Assembly (NCBI GenBank): GCA_013399855.1
Contig: VXAY01012532.1
Location: 641,441-705,440, forward strand
Direction: 5' to 3'
DNA: 64,000 nucleotides
Origin: Oxyruncus cristatus
Lineage: Eukaryota; Chordata; Aves; Passeriformes; Cotingidae
This document shows, in pieces, positions 48,125-59,912 of the stretch (positions are counted from its first letter, which is position 1; each line of letters begins with the position of its first letter). Below the pieces are notes generated by a model. The model did not search any database, was not told the DNA's origin, and saw only the letters and a list, made by a program, of their open reading frames with translations. The position numbers were made by a program, and so were the translations under genes.

Positions 48125-49680
48125 GAGTAGCCAGACTGACATCTAAGAAGGTTTCAGTCTAAAATATCTTAAACCACAGGATCCCGATGTCTTATATTTT
48201 AACATAATGTTTGTACTAACATGTTTATAATGTTTATACTAACATTGGTGCGAATAATCTTTTTTAATTTGTCAGTACCAGGAAAATAATCTCAAAAAAA
48301 AATGAGTGAAATTAAACTTTTTTTTCTTATCACTGAAGAGACAGTATGATTATTAGTACTGAGATTTTTAAGCAATGTTTCTTGAATTTATGTGATTTTG
48401 AAATAATTCATTAGTGTTCATGGGCACTGACCGATCTAAAACTCATTCAGACATAATGAAGTTTGTAATTTCTATGACCTAATATGACTTTAATAACAGC
48501 TATGTGACATTAATCTATCCATTATGCCGTTACCACATCAGCCTTTTCACAGAAAAAAGCTTCTGCACTGGTATTTGACTGTGATGCTAATAGGAATATG
48601 TTCACTGTTGTCATTCTCACAACTTTGATATAATAATAATAATCTCATTTATGAAGTTCTTTTCTTCCTTTGCCCTTTCAAAATACTAAGACATGACTAG
48701 CATGATAAATAATAACAAAATCAAAATTTCCTAACTTTGGGAGAATGGAGAAGTCTGTGTGTATGGGAGGTAAACAGAATGACAAGACAACACAGAAAAT
48801 AAGGGGGGAAGGACAGAGAGACAAAAGAGCATGTATATTAAAAAAGAAACAAGATAAATCAGAGTCTTCATCCTAAAATGTGAGGGTCTTAGGCACTCAG
48901 CCTAGAAGAGCAAAAAAACAAACAAAACCCCAAACTACGACGGTCTTCAGGTAAAATGACATGGAAAACAAAACGATAACTGAATGGCCTCTTTTTCCTG
49001 TGGCTGTACTCTGTCATACTGCTGTAAAACTGAGCTATTGTTGTTTAGCTGATGCCTGAAAATTTGTATTGAAAAATTACATTGTTGTTATATACTTATA
49101 ACTTGCTGTGTAGAAAAGGTCCAAATAAAGTGAAAGTGGAGGGGGAGGAAGGAGGAGGAGAGTTAGACAGGAGAGTATTCCTCATTTACCACACATCATT
49201 TTTGTTGTATTTAGTCTGAAATGGAAGTGTATGTTGGGTGAAGCAAGGCTGGTTGCAGTAAGGCTGATATTATGGGCTGTCCAGTGTCTGCTGGGAGCAG
49301 GGACTTCACGGGTCCCTCTGACATCAGCTGCAGCAAATTCAAGTAATGCAAGACCACGACATGAAGATTGTTAATGTAATCTAGATTTCTTGCTTCTGGT
49401 TTGCCTATCGACTCCTCCATTACTTTTGTAAAGTTGCCACCATTACTCACTCCTGCTTTCACTATTGCCCAGTGATTAAGGAGTCAGTCAGCCTTGCAAC
49501 AGCCTTGAGTCTATCTTGTGCCAAAAATTAAGTGTGAACTATTTTAATAATGCATTTTCTTATGATTTCTTTTGTCAATGTGTTTTTAAAGTTGCCTGTT
49601 AATTGGTTGTATTCCCAACCCTCATATATATATAATAACATATTTGGTCTCTTCATAAAGACCCTGCAAGAGGAATTAAG
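48125..49680. other. AT-rich stretch with one unassigned open frame
   Basis: Mostly featureless. On the minus strand 49462-49211 is open for 83 codons with coding-like sequence (NFTKVMEESIGKPEARNLDY, HYLNLLQLMSEGPVKSLL) in a slightly GC-richer patch and stops at TAA. A stop closes the frame just upstream. I see no good splice sites, so it may be a fragment of a processed or retroviral pseudogene. The open frame by itself would be a call of about 0.2. Confidence 0.35.
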
Positions 49681-49782
49681 AGATAGCAGGCTTTGGTTGG
49701 GATAAAGTTAGTTTTCTTTCTAGTAGCTGGTACAGTGCTGTGTTTTGGTTTTAATGTGGGAATAATGTTAATTACACACTGA

Positions 49783-49846
49783 CTGTAAAATTGTTTAAGT
49801 TGGAGAAGACCTTTAAGACTCTCCAGTCCAATCATTGTTGTCTGTT
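49783..49846 (-). mobile_element. Short CR1 3'-tail fragment inside the LTR
   Basis: TTAAGTTGGAGAAGACCTTTAAGACTCTCCAGTCCAATCATTG is the complement of a CR1 3' terminus. It sits between two blocks that are contiguous in this LTR type. It is only about 60 bp, an extreme 5' truncation. Confidence 0.6.
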
Positions 49847-50088
49847 TGAGTTGTTGCTCAGTAGTGTTTACCCTTTTCAGTTTCCCATGCTCTGTCAGTG
49901 GTGAGGTGCACAAGAAGCTGGGAGGGAGCACGGCCAGGACAATGCGCAAACTGGCCAAAGGGGTATTGAAGACCCCAGAACTTCATGTTCAGTGTAGAAA
50001 TGGGATGGGCCAATCACTGCTCATGTATGGGTTGGGTCAACAGGTGGTGAGCAATTGTATTGTACATCCCTATTCCTTCTCACTTTTT

Positions 50089-50119
50089 GTATTATTATTA
50101 TTATTATTATTATTATTAC
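50089..50119. repeat. (ATT)n microsatellite inside the LTR
   Basis: About ten ATT units. This triplet-rich spacer is a regular feature of the LTR type. Confidence 0.9.
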
Positions 50120-50249
50120 ACTGTTCTCTCAACCTCAGGGTTTTACATTTTTCATATTCTTCTCCCCATCCCACCAGGGGCATGGAAGGAGTGACTGAGA
50201 AGCTGCATGGTACTTAGATGCTGTCTTAGGTTAAATCGTGTCAGCAGGA

Positions 50250-51685
50250 GATCTTTACTTTAGAAGATAATCTTCAAGTCTAAATGCTTGCTTATAAAAC
50301 CTTGACAAAATTAAACAAGTAATCTGTATGATGTCAGAAAGTAAAGGGATAGTAAAAAGAAACACAAGCTATTTTTTTTTGATGTTTCTATTTTTAGGCA
50401 GGTCCTATGGTTATCAGGTCTGACTCATAATTTTGAATGGTTGAAATCAGCAAGGACGTCAACATAAAAATCTTTCCAATTTCGAAAGTAATATTCTGAT
50501 TTTCAAAGTGTTTGTTCGGACAACCTGTTTTGATATTTAGTCAGAATGTTTATTTGTTCATCTACTGTTGTGTGTTCTCTAATCTTCGTTCGCGAAGCCT
50601 AGCCATGATGATGACTGTTGTCTATAAACTACTAGATTACTAGATTTTAGTAAAGAGTGTGTTCCTTTTCTTAATAAATTATCCTTACTGCTATGAGAGT
50701 ACGGGAGAATTTTAAAAGATTTAGATGTCCTGTTGATGTGAATGCATTATATATCTACTCTTTTGGTTGTGTAAAAGTTGTTGATGCTTTTCATATGATC
50801 CCTCGGTCAGCTGAACTTTATCTTTGAAATAATTATTCCTCCAATAAAGGTTGCCTTGTTCTTGGTGCTCCCTAGTTTCACTTTGGAGAAAACATGTCCC
50901 AGTTTAATGAAAACCATCACATCACACTGGGCCACTTGCACCCAGACAGCATACAAATGTGAGAAAGTGATGGGAGACAAGACATCTTTTTCTTCTCTTT
51001 CCATCCCTGTATCTGAGATACCGAAAGAATCAAGGGAGGGTCTAAGCAGTGGGGAGTGTGACCTTATTTTGTTCAGCTGGTAGTGATGGTTAACATGGTG
51101 GGGATACTGCAACTGTCTCATGAAACAAGACATTTTACAGCAAAATGAAACAGAGAAATTTAAATCGCTTTCAGGAATAGTCTAGACAACAGGATATTCA
51201 CAGCATGTATGGAATTAGTTGCTGAGACAGAGCTTGCTCATAGCTGTATAAAATACAGACCATATTTTAAGTCAGTCTGAGGCAGTTAAGAGTAGAACAA
51301 AACACAGGACTTTTGCCTTACTTTGACTTGTAATGCATCCTTTTCTTTCAGCTCATCTTATTCCTTGTCTACAGCAACAGACTGTCCATTGACCTGTACA
51401 GAATAATTACACCATACTATGACAGGGAACAAATTACTATTTCTAAATACCTGTGAAGTGTCTGCATTGTAATTAGAGTCAATTGACAGTAAAATTTCTT
51501 ATTTTTCTGTGCAGGATATATCTATCCATTGAGATTTTTAATACTTTGTATTTTTGTTCAACAAAAATAATGAAAAATACTTAAAATAACCCCTTGAATG
51601 CACGTATGCTTGAGCAAATAACAAACAAATGGATCAGCTCATTTACTGACTTCTCATGCATTTCCTACAGTAAATCACTGTCAGC
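50250..51685. other. AT-rich stretch; open frames on both strands at 50807-51133
   Basis: The patch 50807-51133 is less AT-rich and open on the minus strand for 108 codons and on the plus strand for 75 codons, with no splice support and no recognised motif. At about 51350 a strong plus-strand acceptor-like tract (CCTTTTCTTTCAG|) precedes a short open segment (LILFLVYSNRLSIDLYRI) that ends at 51457. On the other strand the same bases encode DELKEKDALQVK before a GTAAGG. Neither reading is secure. Confidence 0.35.
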
Positions 51686-51687
51686 AG

Positions 51688-51775
51688 ATTTTTTTTTTTT
51701 TTTTTTTTCCAAGAGANNAGGACTTTACAAAGGTAAAGCCTGTTGGGCGGTTTTTTTTTTTTTTTTTTTTACCAA
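51688..51775. repeat. Twin poly-T tracts around a sequence gap
   Basis: Two T-runs (about 51690-51708 and 51751-51770) are each followed by CCAAGAGA. Two undetermined bases lie at 51717-51718 between them. The repeated flank suggests an assembly gap join and not a biological duplication. Confidence 0.7.
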
Positions 51776-51779
51776 GAGA

Positions 51780-52698
51780 TAGATTAGTGTTAGAAAGGAG
51801 AGTTCACATTTAAACAGAAAACTATTCACAGCTACATTTACCGTTTTACAAAAAGTGGGAATGGGAAGGTAGAAATGGAAGACAGGAAAACACTGAACTG
51901 TTTAATCTCTCTTGGCTTTCTGCAACAAGGGACTGCATCAATTGCAAAGAACTTCTCCATTTATACTTAATTCGATTGAACTACATGTGACATTAAGTAG
52001 TTTGCAATATGTGAAACTTTTTGTTCAGTGAAGTCACTTTTAAAAAAGGACCTTGATTTCTTAAAAAATAGGTATGAAATATTCAGTCTAAAATGGGGTC
52101 ACAACATCAGAGGAACATAGTTTGGAAGTATGCAATTATCAGTAGAATAGTATTGTAAATGGGATTTGATACACTATGAAGTCAGCAATGTAATGTCAAG
52201 TCTTGTTCAAACGAACACAGTTTTAGTTTAAAGTGATATTATATTAATAGAGTATGTTGTATCTTCAGTGTCATTCATAATTTAACAAGCTAACAGCACC
52301 TTGCAGACATAGTCATACATAACAAACAGGTTTTTTTGTCTAGATTTTGGACTGCTTTTAAAAAATATAAGGAAAGTACCAGTTCTGGTGGTAGGCTAAG
52401 AAGCTAAAAAAAAAGTGTAAGATGCATAGCATAAATTTTAAAAAAATTGTTCCAAGGATTGGAATTTTTACATTGCATTATGTGGTAAGGAAAACCTGAG
52501 TAGAATACTTTGCCAGAACCAACCATCAAGTAGACAAAAGCTGTCCTGATTGGCATAGGGTGTGGGTTTCTATTTTTTCAATGATATTGGTAATAAACTA
52601 ATTTTCCCGTTGTAAATACACCGAATTAGATCCTCATGTTCTGTGGGAATACAGTTTCTCTATCAGTTTCAGTAATCAAAAGCTGATAGACCAAAGCA
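51780..52698. other. AT-rich stretch, nothing recognised
   Basis: No repeat or exon-like segment recognised. Confidence 0.5.
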
Positions 52699-52700
52699 CT

Positions 52701-52763
52701 GTGTATGTATGTATGTATATGTGTGTGTATGTTCGTAGGTATGTACTTATGTATGTATGTAGG
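52701..52763. repeat. (TATG)n microsatellite, interrupted
   Basis: TATG units with TG and TTCG interruptions, ending at the start of a GC-rich block. Confidence 0.9.
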
Positions 52764-53035
52764 TGTCTTGGAGCTGGGGGCTGCCCTGGGTTGGTCACAG
52801 CTGGTTTCAGAGAGCTCCAATGCACCCACCACAGAGCATGGCTGAGCCCACAGCTGAGGTGGGGTCACCTCTGGGAAAATATGTTTGAAACAAGCTGGGA
52901 AATGCTGGGAAAAAGGAATGGCAAGGCAGCAAGTGAAGGAAGTTCTCCATGACAGGGCAGTGCATACCCTGAGGGAACTGCCACTGGAGAACAGCTGGAG
53001 AACACTGATGTGGGCAGCTGTAAGGGTGGCCTGTC
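52764..53035 (+). mobile_element. Probable ERV LTR-like fragment
   Basis: GC-rich block: CTTGGAGCTGGGGGCTGCC, GGGTTGGTCACAGCTGG, CCAATGCACCCACCACAGAGCATGG, CTGAGCCCACAGCTGAGGTGG. This order is one I associate with a bird LTR-type repeat. The part after 52885 is purine-rich and diverged. No ends or target duplication identified; an unclassified extension may reach about 53230. Confidence 0.45.
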
Positions 53036-54049
53036 AAGAAGGGGAAAATTACTGAGTAGAAAAAAATGTCTTCTGAAAGTACTTACAGAGACACTGGCTG
53101 CCACCCTGGGAACTGTGAGCCTGAGAACCAGGCCCTGAAACCAGAAGCACCTTTGACACTTTCAGTTGGCTTCTAGAGTGCACCCAGGGTACCTAGAAAC
53201 CAGAAACATCCTGAGATACCACTGAGAAGTGCAAACACAAGGCACTGTAATGGCAACTTATTGTTGGAAAAAAAGTCTAAGAAAATAGACCAGATTTGAA
53301 AGTACAGGAAATAGCATCACCTGTAGACTGTTACAGGTGAAAAATAGATATAAATACTGCCTAGATTTTTAAATATATGTCATAGAAAGGAAATGAAGGC
53401 AAAATAGAGTTTGGTAGTTTCATTTTTTTTTTTTTTTTTTTTGGTCAAGGAAGCTTACTTCCCACTCAGTTGAGTGAGTTAAAAGTGGAAAAGCAAGTCA
53501 CCAAAGTACCTTGTTCCACACCATTCAATACATTATATGAAAATTAAAGCGCTAACATTTTTAGAGATACAGATGTAAGAAAAAGTAAAAATATTTCCTT
53601 TCAGCTGCATATCAGTATTTCAGCAACAGCTTAGAAATTATAATAACCTGAATTCAATCAAACTCCCCTGACCTAGTAGGAAAAGTATCAAAGAAAAATT
53701 GAGACCCTCTGTTGAAGTAAAAGAAATGTTAAGATCTAGTGCTGCAGTTAAAAGCCCATAATAATTTCCCAAGCATATCTGAGAAACTTCAGGCTTGCAT
53801 TTATTTATTTAAGATGAGAATCTGAGACACTTAGGTGATTGCAGGAACAAAATATAAAAGTGTTAGGTCAAAAGTTAAATATCTTGAATGTTAAATTGCT
53901 TTTTAGATCTTTGGTAGTGTTACAAAATAAAAGGATTCTTAGTATAATAATGAAACTGATCCTAGATGTTAGGTTCAACCTAATTTAAATTCCTCTACAT
54001 GTGAGCATAGGCTAGGAACCCAATCTAATAGAAAAAAAAATCTATTGGC

Positions 54050-54098
54050 TTCCCTTCCCTTCCCTTCCCTTCCCTTCCCTTCCCTTCCCTTCCCTTCC
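54050..54098. repeat. (TTCCC)n pentanucleotide repeat
   Basis: About ten perfect TTCCC units. Confidence 0.95.
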
Positions 54099-55949
54099 TC
54101 AGAGAAGGCAGTCTGTAATAAAAAATGCACCTGTCAGAGTTCAGTTCCACTTGCAGCTTGATGCTCAAATTAGTTTCCTATCTGTTGCAAGGAGCTGGAG
54201 TCTTTCATTCTCTCATACTGGGAGACTGTTCATGAAGTAATCCACAGTTATTTCCAGACCCAGCTGACTGTTTCACCCTGCACAATGTGACTTTCAGCCT
54301 TAAGGAACTACTCACAACCAAGGTCATCCCTGGAGTATTGGTATGGAAACTATTAGTTCTGCAGAGTTCTTTTTAGCTATTAGATATGCAGACTGTTTTT
54401 GCAAATGCAGTGACTGAGGTGACCGTGGGTTGTGTGGTGTTTTCATCATGCAAAAATAAACCATTCCTGGGTGATTTATGGAAAATATGTCATATAACTA
54501 GAAAAACTATGAAAACAGAAATTCAGTGAGTCTGAAAATCCCAATATCCTCTCTCTGCAAGTGTCCACTACTACATGCTTAAGGGGAAGTCAAGAAAAAT
54601 TGAAGAAAAAGAATAACCATTCCTCAGAAGAAATGTATTTTTTAACTCCCACTCTTGGGTGACTGCTTATGCTCAGAATCACTGAAACTCTGTCAGAATA
54701 ATAATAGAAAGAAAAGAATAACCAATGGGTATTTTGTGGACAGTCCCATGGCTCACATAAATATCTTATTCATTTAAAGTCAGCTGCGTTCTCAACCTCA
54801 CTAATAGGCTGTACCATTCCTCTTGAAGGAATTCCAGAGGTTAATTATATATTATAAATTATATCACCTGTCAATTCAGCTGAATGCTGCTTTCCGCCAC
54901 CCCACCCCCACAACCTTTCCTCCCTTTCACTGTTTTGTACTCCTCTGTCATATATCTCTCATTTCATTTTTCTTATCTCCAGCTTACGTTCCCATCCTAG
55001 TTTTTGTTTTTATGGAAAGCTAAAACAAGCAGAAAGACTTCAAGGGCTGCTTTTTTCACTAATTCTGGGGGTTTGGATGCAAAATACATATTTGATCAAT
55101 GCAATCTTATAAAGTTTAGTATAATGAAAATTAAAGCACATCCATACTGTGAAAATATTGACATGGGGTTCATTCCAATAATTAAAACAGCCATGACAAA
55201 AGCCCTGAAATCAAATTTTCTGGATGAATAAGTTCATAAATTATGAGATTTCTATTCCAAACAATGCACAATGAAGCGATCATAGATACATCTGGCAGAA
55301 TCCTAATGAGTTTTGTGTTCCTGTCTACTAAGCACCAAACTTTTTCTCTTCAGGGTTGCTATTTAGATTTTAGAATATGATCGCTGTGTGTCATGTGAAA
55401 TGCATCTTATTAAGGTGTTTTCTGAATCAAGGTGAAACATACTATATAATCGTAGCTATTACCTTTCAGCAAAATCTAAATACAATAACATTTGCATATT
55501 TTGGGCTTGCAAAAGTGTTGATAAAATTCTGGCTCCATTTTTGTGAGGACAATATATAAAACATTTTAAATTAGATTTATTTTTTTTAGATGACAGCGGT
55601 ATTTATTATTATGCATTTTTCTTAATTTTAATGCCTAAATGCTTAAGCTCTTGAGTTTTGTCTTTTTAAAATTCAGTTAGTAGCAATGACCTGGATACTA
55701 AATGAATTCACATCAGCCACTTCACCCCGCCACACTTTCTCTCAGTCCAATAGAGATTAAAGGAATTAAAGTATGTTTTATTGTATGCTTTCCTCTTAAA
55801 AAAACCCCATGAACTAGATAATCTGTCAGCAGGTAAAAAGGGCAGAGGGAAGTGAATATAAAGGGCAGAAGTCAGATGTAAATGTAAGGAGAAAACAACA
55901 GGAAAGAAACGTTTTTGCTTCCATGTCAATCATGAAAAATAATCATTAC

Positions 55950-56002
55950 CTTGAAGTTCTAAGTCAGCGTGTAGAAACATCACTCAGAGACAGCTGAACA
56001 AC
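55950..56002 (-). other. 53-nt segment with strong splice sites but no open frame
   Basis: On the minus strand CTTCATATCTTTCAG|G...CAAG|GTAATG bounds 53 nt. All three frames contain a stop, so it is not a coding internal exon. It could be a non-coding RNA exon, a decayed exon or chance. Confidence 0.25.
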
Positions 56003-57027
56003 CTGAAAGATATGAAGATTTTTCTCTTGTATATCTGTCTTTCTCAAGTTTACATAGCACAAAAGTAGGCTTTAGGCAATTACATGCCTGAGAATTGAAG
56101 TCTTCTTTGGCATAATTATATATGCTGTCGTTACAAAGAATATTTAATGCGTGCTCTTAGTTCTGTATTGCTAATACACTTTTAGTCTTCACTGGAAAAA
56201 AGAAAGTGTTCAGGTTAGCTTTGATTTTAACCAATATTCTGAATATTGATTGATTTGTTAATGGTTATTTGGTTAAATCGCAATAGGTGTTCTGAGATAC
56301 TTTTATGTGCGGCTCCTCATTCTATTAGCTGTCTATTCTTCAGTGTATATTCTTCATCTGACCAATACCTGCAGACAGAGTACAACATTGAAAACAGCAG
56401 ATATTATTCTATCCATAACTTCACTGGCTGATAAACCAGAAGCAATGTGAAAGCATAAAACACATTACAGTGTTTATTATAGCTTATTACTGGTCTGTTT
56501 TTATCATTTTCTCCTTTACATTGTAGATTTAAACTAATATTTGTTCCACAGTCATGTCCCATGGAGCAGAATGGAAAAACAGAAATAAAACACATTCACA
56601 CATACTGCATAGGAAAAAATGAAATAACACTGTTGTGGCTTTATGAGGTGTAAGCTGTGCCCAGTGCAGCTGGACAATACATACAGATCTAAAGCTTTAA
56701 AGAGCTCCATCTTGCAGAAATGTATTTTATGTGAGTTTAGAGATACTCAGTAGAACTCACCCTCCAAGAAACACAATTTCCTTTATGAAAGAGAAATTTA
56801 ACTCTCATAATTTTATACATAGGATGGTTTAATAGAACTGAAACCTCTAGATGAGCCACATAAAGCCACAGCTGGAAAAGCCTAGAAGCAAAAACACAAG
56901 TAAAGAAAGAAAAAGTTCTCAACATACTTTGAGTTCTTAACTGTTAACATTTCTGCCCTTATTGCTGAAACAGAAATCATTGAAACTTAAGGTGTATTCA
57001 ATAGATATTGTTTTCTATGATTTAAGA

Positions 57028-57258
57028 TCACTGAATAAATTAGATTGAAAGATATCTTTAGAGCCCATCTGATCCAAGCCCCTGCTGAAATCAAGACTAA
57101 GTTTAATGTTTGATCAGATTGCTCAGGATCTTGCTGGCTCTTGTATTTTCACTGTGTACTTCTGAGAGGAATATGCCTTCATCGTCTTTATAACAACCTG
57201 TTAGGTAGTTAAATGCAGCAGCAAGGCTTCATTAACCCTTCCTTCTCAGACTGAAAAA
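57028..57258 (-). mobile_element. CR1 LINE 3' end, left part of a second interrupted copy
   Basis: Complement of a CR1 3' end: AGAGCCCATCTGATCCAAGCCCCTGCT near the tail, to CCCTTCCTTCTCAGACTGAA. It breaks there and continues at 57665. Confidence 0.7.
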
Positions 57259-57339
57259 AACGCAAAAAATCCACCTATTTTCTCAGACTCTTCTCAGAAG
57301 ACATATTAGCCAGTGAAATTAGTAAATTGCACTCTGTAA

Positions 57340-57664
57340 CTACCTGAACAGAGGTTGTAGCAAGGCGGGTGTCAGTCTTTCTTCCCAGGTAAAAAGTGAT
57401 AGGATGAGAGCAAAGAGCCTCAAGTTGCACCAGGGAAGGTTTAGATCTGCTATTAGGACAAATTTTGTCACTGAAAGAGTTCTCAGGCATTGGAACAGGC
57501 TGTCCAGGGAAGTGGTTGGGTCACCATTCCTGGAGGTATTTAACAGATAAGTAAATGTGGCACTGAGGAAGATGGTTTAGAAGTGGACTTAGCAGTGTTG
57601 GGTTAATGGTTGAACTCAATGATCTTAAAGGTCTTTTCCAACATAAATGATTTTATGATTCTAT
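57340..57664 (+). mobile_element. CR1 LINE 3' end inserted in opposite orientation
   Basis: Plus-strand CR1: 'CTACCTGAACAGAGGTTGTAG', GGCATTGGAACAGGCTGTCC, ACTCAATGATCTTAAAGGTC, tail ATGATTTTATGATTCTATT. It ends at 57664, exactly where the older minus-strand CR1 resumes. The start is approximate (57320-57345). Confidence 0.85.
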
Positions 57665-58556
57665 TCTCCAACCCTCTGGTAGCTCTCCACTGGATTCTCT
57701 CCAGTTTGTGAATGTCTTTCTTGTACTGAGGAGCCTAAATTTCAATGCAGCAGTCAGAATGTAGTTTCAGACACCAAACAGATGGGGATAATCACTTCTC
57801 TCACCATATTGTCTATGTTCTATTGATGCTTCTCAGTATGTAGTTAACCTTCACAACCACAAGAGTGGACTGCTGACTCAGGATCAACTTGCTGACCACC
57901 AGGACTTCCAGGGCCTTTCCCTCAAAGCTGCTTTCGAGCCAGTTAGGCCTGTTCTCTTGCAAGGATTAATTGGTTTATTCCACTCCATTATTGTTAAATT
58001 TCATAAGGTGTCTTCCAGTCCATTATTTCTGGCACACTGAAATCCCTTTGGATGGTCACCGTTCCCTCCAGCATATCAAGTACTGTTCCCTGTTTGCTGT
58101 CATCCATAAACTTAGTGAAGGTACTCTCATCTAGTCACCCTAAGTGTCAGTGAAAAACATTATATAGCACCAACTCATCATTTTCCCATGATGAACACCT
58201 CCAGTAACATAAGACAACCTCTTTAAAAGCCTTGGCTTGCTCTATTGTCCCATTGGGGTCCTATTGTCCTATAACTGTCTTATTAACTGTGTACATCCAA
58301 AAATATTTTTATATTGTTTCAGTCCAGAGCTCTCTCTTCATCCATGCTGGCCTTCTGCTATGTTTGATTGCCTTCCTGTACAGAAAGATGGAAAAATTTT
58401 TTGTCCTGAGGAGATGATTCTTGAGGACCAGCCAATTATGCAGGGCCTTTCTGTCCTTTAGCACTACCTCCCAGAAGAGTCTGCAAGTATATCTGTGAAA
58501 AATCATAGGTCAGCTCTCCTGAAGAAAAGGCTACAATACTTCTATTCGTCTTCCTA
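57665..58556 (-). mobile_element. CR1 LINE, right part of the second interrupted copy
   Basis: Continues the minus-strand copy begun at 57028: the TCTCCACTGGATTCTCTCC block, then TTGTACTGAGGAGCCTAA, GCTGACCACCAGGACTTCCAGG, TCATCCATAAACTTAGTGAAGG, and RT-encoding sequence out to about 58550. Stops in all frames. Confidence 0.75.
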
Positions 58557-59160
58557 GAATCACAGACAATTTGATTTTCACAGGGATGTCTTGACATCGT
58601 CTAGTCTAATCTCTCTTTCTGAATCATGGTCAGCTAGGACAGGTTGCCAAGGACTCTGTCCAGTCTTTACACCTGTCTCTCAGGATTTTAAAATCAAACA
58701 GCACAAACATAATGGAAGCTTCCATCAGTCTTCAAAACGCTGACTATTTCTTCCTTGTTAATGAAGAGCAGGTCCTACCGAGCATGTAGGTAGTTAGCTA
58801 CCCTAGCTAGCTTGCCAAACTGCTGTGCCCTTGCTTGTGGCCAATATGTTAAGCAGATATCAAGAAGAAATTTCTCGTGAGTACTATGGCCCTTAACCAT
58901 GAGGCTTCTTCCTCTATAATCTTTATAAGTCTTCATGTGTTTACTCCTCTTGTTGAGGTCCTCTGTAGGGATCACTCAGAGTTTCTCTCTTGTTGGTTTC
59001 CATTCTTTAACCTGTCAGATTCTGGTTATCTTGTCACTCCACCCAGAGCAAAACTCTACATAGTCAAATGCTTCTTCAAATCTCCATCCTGTCTTCCTGA
59101 CCTGTCTTTCCCAGGAAACCAGTGTGCTCCTATGTCTCTGTGGTCTCATTGAGATTATAT
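58557..59160 (-). mobile_element. CR1 LINE, diverged, 3' tail plus endonuclease-like region
   Basis: A new tail starts with TAGAATCACAGACAATTTG. About 130 bp later the sequence changes to what looks like the complement of a decayed CR1 endonuclease region (AGAGCAGGTCCTACCGAGCATG; ATGGCCCTTAACCATGAGGCTTC). As in the 5-kb element, the RT part would then be missing, but this copy is too diverged to be sure. Confidence 0.55.
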
Positions 59161-59164
59161 ATTT

Positions 59165-59910
59165 CTGAATGCAAAAGGACTTCTAATTTTTTTGTTTTTA
59201 ATGACACAATGTGTTCCTGAACAGGCACTTGGGACAAGCACCCAGATACACAGGTTTTTTTGGGGAAGCCTTCCATATCAGGCTGTCCCTGAGAGCCTCC
59301 TATGTTCTACCACATTCTTCCACTTCCTTGTACTTTATGTACTCTCTCCTGAATCTTCATTTAAGGCCAGCCTCCATCATCTGGAAAATCTATAACCAGT
59401 CATTTAAAAATAACCTCAGGCCATCTGTCCATCCATGAAATATGGATTTTACTTTTTTTACATCTGCAAGATTTCTGCAAAGATCTTTTCTGTGTTTTTC
59501 CTATCCTCCCTGCTGTTACACCATTTACTCACCTTCTCCCACAGCTCTTTCACTTGACAACCCTGTGTCTCTGCTAGGGTGTACAACCCACAGGTGTCAG
59601 CACCGGGGCAGGAGAAAGCAGAGGCACTTCTGCTGACCTAATACCTGGGCAACCTTGTCCTTCCTCAGGAATTGTGCCTTGGTCAAAGCCATGTCATCAT
59701 GGGGTTGGGAGGTGTGGAAGGGATGTCACTGCATGTTCTATTGGGAACCACACTCCCTGATATACCTTTGCCATTGTAGCACCAGCTCCAGTAGTCCCGC
59801 ATGGTCCCTTGTGCAGTTCCTATCCTACACTGGCTGCTGAGTGCTGATTAATATCTTGATGTTCATATGCTCCTATTCTACAAACTGTTGGAGTCAGGCT
59901 CTTCTAGGGA
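59165..59910. other. GC-intermediate stretch, possibly older CR1 5' sequence
   Basis: Richer in C/T than its surroundings, with several plus-strand open frames but no splice sites. It may be the 5' (ORF1-side) continuation of the CR1 to its left. Not recognised with confidence. Confidence 0.3.
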
Positions 59911-59912
59911 TG

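Larger units (their letters stand above)
49682..50243 (+). mobile_element. Degraded solo LTR of an avian endogenous retrovirus
   Basis: It follows in order the blocks of an LTR common in bird genomes: GGTTGGGATAAAGTTAGTTTTC, TAGTAGCTGGTACAGTGCTG, CAAGAAGCTGGGAGGGAGCA, AAACTGGCCAAAGGGGTATT, GGTGGTGAGCAATTGTATTG, a triplet-rich spacer, CCATCCCACCAGGGG, and a terminal 'GGTTAAATCGTGTCA'. No internal retroviral genes follow. The promoter region between the 'GGGGTATT' block and the 'GAGCAATTG' block is eroded, with no TATA-like box left. A ~64-bp CR1 fragment interrupts the 5' third. Confidence 0.75.
53240..57025. other. AT-rich stretch, no supported gene
   Basis: Contains a poly-T run at about 53424-53442, a (TTCCC)n array (listed) and a splice-like but stop-containing 53-nt segment on the minus strand (listed). 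A plus-strand open frame at 55004-55231 has no splice support. Confidence 0.5.

Noticed and set aside
52626..53104. Four overlapping open frames on both strands
   Set aside because: They cover a microsatellite and an LTR-like GC-rich block; no motif supports a gene.
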